The notes under the pieces were generated by a model. It saw nothing but the letters and a program-made list of their open reading frames with translations, ran no database searches and was not told where the DNA came from. The position numbers and the translations under genes are program-made. DNA of 64,000 nucleotides from Agromyces ramosus (lineage in GTDB: Bacteria; Actinomycetota; Actinomycetes; Actinomycetales; Microbacteriaceae). Positions 62,559-64,000 of the stretch are shown in pieces. The stretch covers positions 1,674,001-1,738,000 of the forward strand of contig NZ_JAUSYY010000001.1 of assembly GCF_030817175.1 (NCBI RefSeq), given 5' to 3'. Position 1 is the first letter of the stretch. The number at the start of each line of letters is the position of its first letter.

Positions 62559-64000
62559 TCAGCCGGAGGGCGACGACTCGCGCTGCGCCCACCAGGCGCG
62601 CAGGCGCTCGGTGGCGGCATCCGGGCCGATCGGTCCCTCGTCGAGGCGCAGCTCGAGCAGGAAGCGGTAGGCCTCGCCCACGACGGGGCCGGGCTTCACG
62701 TCGAGGATCCGCATGATCTCTGCGCCGTCGAGCTCGGGGCGCACGGCCGCGAGCTCTTCCTCTTCGGCGAGCACGGCGATGCGCTGCTCGAGGTCGTCGT
62801 AGGCGAACGCGAGCTGGTCTGCCTTTCGGCGGTTGCGGGTGGTCACGTCGGCGCGGGCGAGGATGTGCAGGCGCTCGAGCTGGTCGCCGGCGTCGCGCAC
62901 GTAGCGGCGCACCGCCGAGTCGGTCCATGCGCCATCGGTGTAGCCGAAGAAGCGCAGGTGCAGCTCGATGAGTCGGGCGACGGCGGCGACCGTGTCGTTG
63001 TCGAAGCGCAGCGCGCGCAGGCGCTTGCGGGCGAGCTTCGCGCCGACGACGTCGTGGTGGTAGAAGCTGACCGCGCCGCCGGGTTCGAGGCGCCGCGTGG
63101 CGGGCTTGCCGATGTCGTGCAGCAGCGCGGCGAGGCGCATGACGAGGTCGGGGGAGTCGAGCACGCCTCGCGACTTCTCGTAGGCGATCGCCTGCTCGAG
63201 CACGGTGAGGCTGTGCTCGTACACGTCTTTGTGGCGGTGGTGCTCGTCGCGTTCGAGCTGCAGGGCCGGCACTTCGGGCAGCACCCTCGCGGCGAGGCCC
63301 GACTCGACGAGCAGGCGGATGCCGCCGCCCGGCGAGTCGGTCAGGAGGAGCTTCGACAGCTCGTCGCGAACCCGCTCGGCGGAGATCCGGTCGATCTCGG
63401 CCGCGAGCGTCGTCATCGCGTCGCGGGTCGCGTCTTCGACGTGGAAGCCGAGCTGGGCCGAGAACCGTGCCGCGCGGAGCATCCGGAGCGGATCGTCGCC
63501 GAATGACTGCTCGGGCGCTGCAGGCGTGCGGAGGGTGGTGCCGATCAGGTCCTCGATGCCGCCCGACGGGTCGACGAGAGCGAGGCCGGGCAGGCGGAGG
63601 GCGAGGGCGTTCACGGTGAAGTCGCGCCGCGTGAGGTCGTCTTCGAGGCTCGTGCCGAAGACGACCTCGGGCTTGCGCGAGTCGCCGTCGTAGGCATCGG
63701 CGCGGTACGTGGTGATCTCGACGGTCTCACCGGCGATCTTCGCGCCGATGGTGCCGAATGCTCGGCCGATGTCCCAGTGGGCCTCGGCGATCGGCTTGAC
63801 GATCGCGAGGATCTGGTCGGGCGTGGCATCCGTCGTGAAATCGAGGTCGTTCACCGGCCGGCCGAGGAACGCGTCGCGCACCGGGCCGCCGACGAGTGCG
63901 AGCTCGTGGCCCGCCGCCTCGAACGCCGAAGCGAGTCGCGCGACCGTCGGCGAAGCCGCCAGCTCGCCCAGTCGGTCGAGGGCCGCCGCGACAGTCTGCA
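62559..64000 (-). CDS. pcnA: CCA-adding tRNA nucleotidyltransferase (5' partial)
   Basis: The visible 480 codons run from the stop at 62559 to the right edge, with the start lying outside. LVGGPVRDAFLGRPVNDLDFTTDATPDQI holds the catalytic G-G-x-V-R-D and the two metal Asp residues (D-L-D), and ERVRDELSKLLLTDSP and the HD-like part HKDVYEHSLTVLEQAI...LAALLHDIGKPATR follow. The HD domain gives it the phosphatase side-activity typical of bacterial type. It adds CCA to tRNA 3' ends. It is 191 bp from rpsF on the same strand and in the usual genomic place close to oriC. Confidence 0.93.
   Translation of the reverse strand, partial: QTVAAALDRLGELAASPTVARLASAFEAAGHELALVGGPVRDAFLGRPVNDLDFTTDATPDQILAIVKPIAEAHWDIGRAFGTIGAKIAGETVEITTYRADAYDGDSRKPEVVFGTSLEDDLTRRDFTVNALALRLPGLALVDPSGGIEDLIGTTLRTPAAPEQSFGDDPLRMLRAARFSAQLGFHVEDATRDAMTTLAAEIDRISAERVRDELSKLLLTDSPGGGIRLLVESGLAARVLPEVPALQLERDEHHRHKDVYEHSLTVLEQAIAYEKSRGVLDSPDLVMRLAALLHDIGKPATRRLEPGGAVSFYHHDVVGAKLARKRLRALRFDNDTVAAVARLIELHLRFFGYTDGAWTDSAVRRYVRDAGDQLERLHILARADVTTRNRRKADQLAFAYDDLEQRIAVLAEEEELAAVRPELDGAEIMRILDVKPGPVVGEAYRFLLELRLDEGPIGPDAATERLRAWWAQRESSPSG

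Noticed and set aside
1..64000. tRNA genes, CRISPR arrays, insertion sequences and riboswitches
   Set aside because: All gaps over about 70 bp were read; no cloverleaf, spaced repeats, transposase or known aptamer core was found.

Overview
The window looks like a chromosome segment of a high-GC actinobacterium, most probably in Microbacteriaceae (Agromyces or a close relative; inferred, since no rRNA is present). The reasons are the very high GC, frequent GTG and TTG starts, sugar ABC importers without their own ATPase, a split PntAA/PntAB/PntB transhydrogenase, a CopD-CtaG fusion, and the rpsF-ssb-rpsR-rplI...dnaB block beside the CCA-adding enzyme gene. No tRNA, rRNA, CRISPR array, prophage or insertion sequence was seen.

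Layout. 1-14400: a carbohydrate locus. It holds the end of a secreted glycoside hydrolase with three discoidin-type modules, then on the minus strand a mutarotase-like protein, a GH38-like enzyme, a broken amidohydrolase, a RhaM-type mutarotase, a GH36 enzyme with a frameshift, an enolase-superfamily dehydratase and a sugar ABC importer. A divergent GntR/FCD regulator closes it. 14400-21000: a RibD-like reductase, a serine-hydrolase-fold lipoprotein without the usual Ser/Lys, a Pif1-type helicase, an anchored hypothetical protein and CopD-CtaG. 21000-29500: HU, a zinc-independent ribosomal protein operon (rpmB-rpmG-rpsN), glutamate decarboxylase, and a zinc uptake operon znuA-znuC-znuB-znuB-zur under a Zur box. 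29500-38300: a 2-oxoacid dehydrogenase operon (E1a, E1b, E2) behind a HisC-like aminotransferase, then a WXG100-like/hydrolase pair and a phosphotransferase. 38400-44200: protein tyrosine phosphatase, purB, two small membrane proteins and the pnt operon. 44400-51500: a frameshifted DUF1905 gene, an IclR regulator and a convergent flavin monooxygenase, a membrane protein, a PLP decarboxylase and a secreted GH5 enzyme. 51500-58700: a PadR-controlled ABC-2 exporter, a VanY-like peptidase, a TetR/MMPL divergent pair and a stretch of gene debris. 58755-64000: dnaB, a DnaA-box cluster, rplI, rpsR, ssb, rpsF and partial pcnA.

Regulation. Several local regulators sit beside symmetrical sites that I found by reading: Zur box at znuA, three PadR-type palindromes exactly 23 bp apart, two TetR-type palindromes 24 bp apart, a perfect 18-bp palindrome before the GH5 gene, and repeated ACATGAT half-sites between the GntR gene and the sugar operon.

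Caveat. Four otherwise intact genes (GH36, znuA, E1 beta, DUF1905) each carry exactly one extra base. This pattern suggests sequencing or assembly error more than real gene loss. A fifth gene (amidohydrolase) lacks an internal segment and looks truly broken, unless the assembly has collapsed there.
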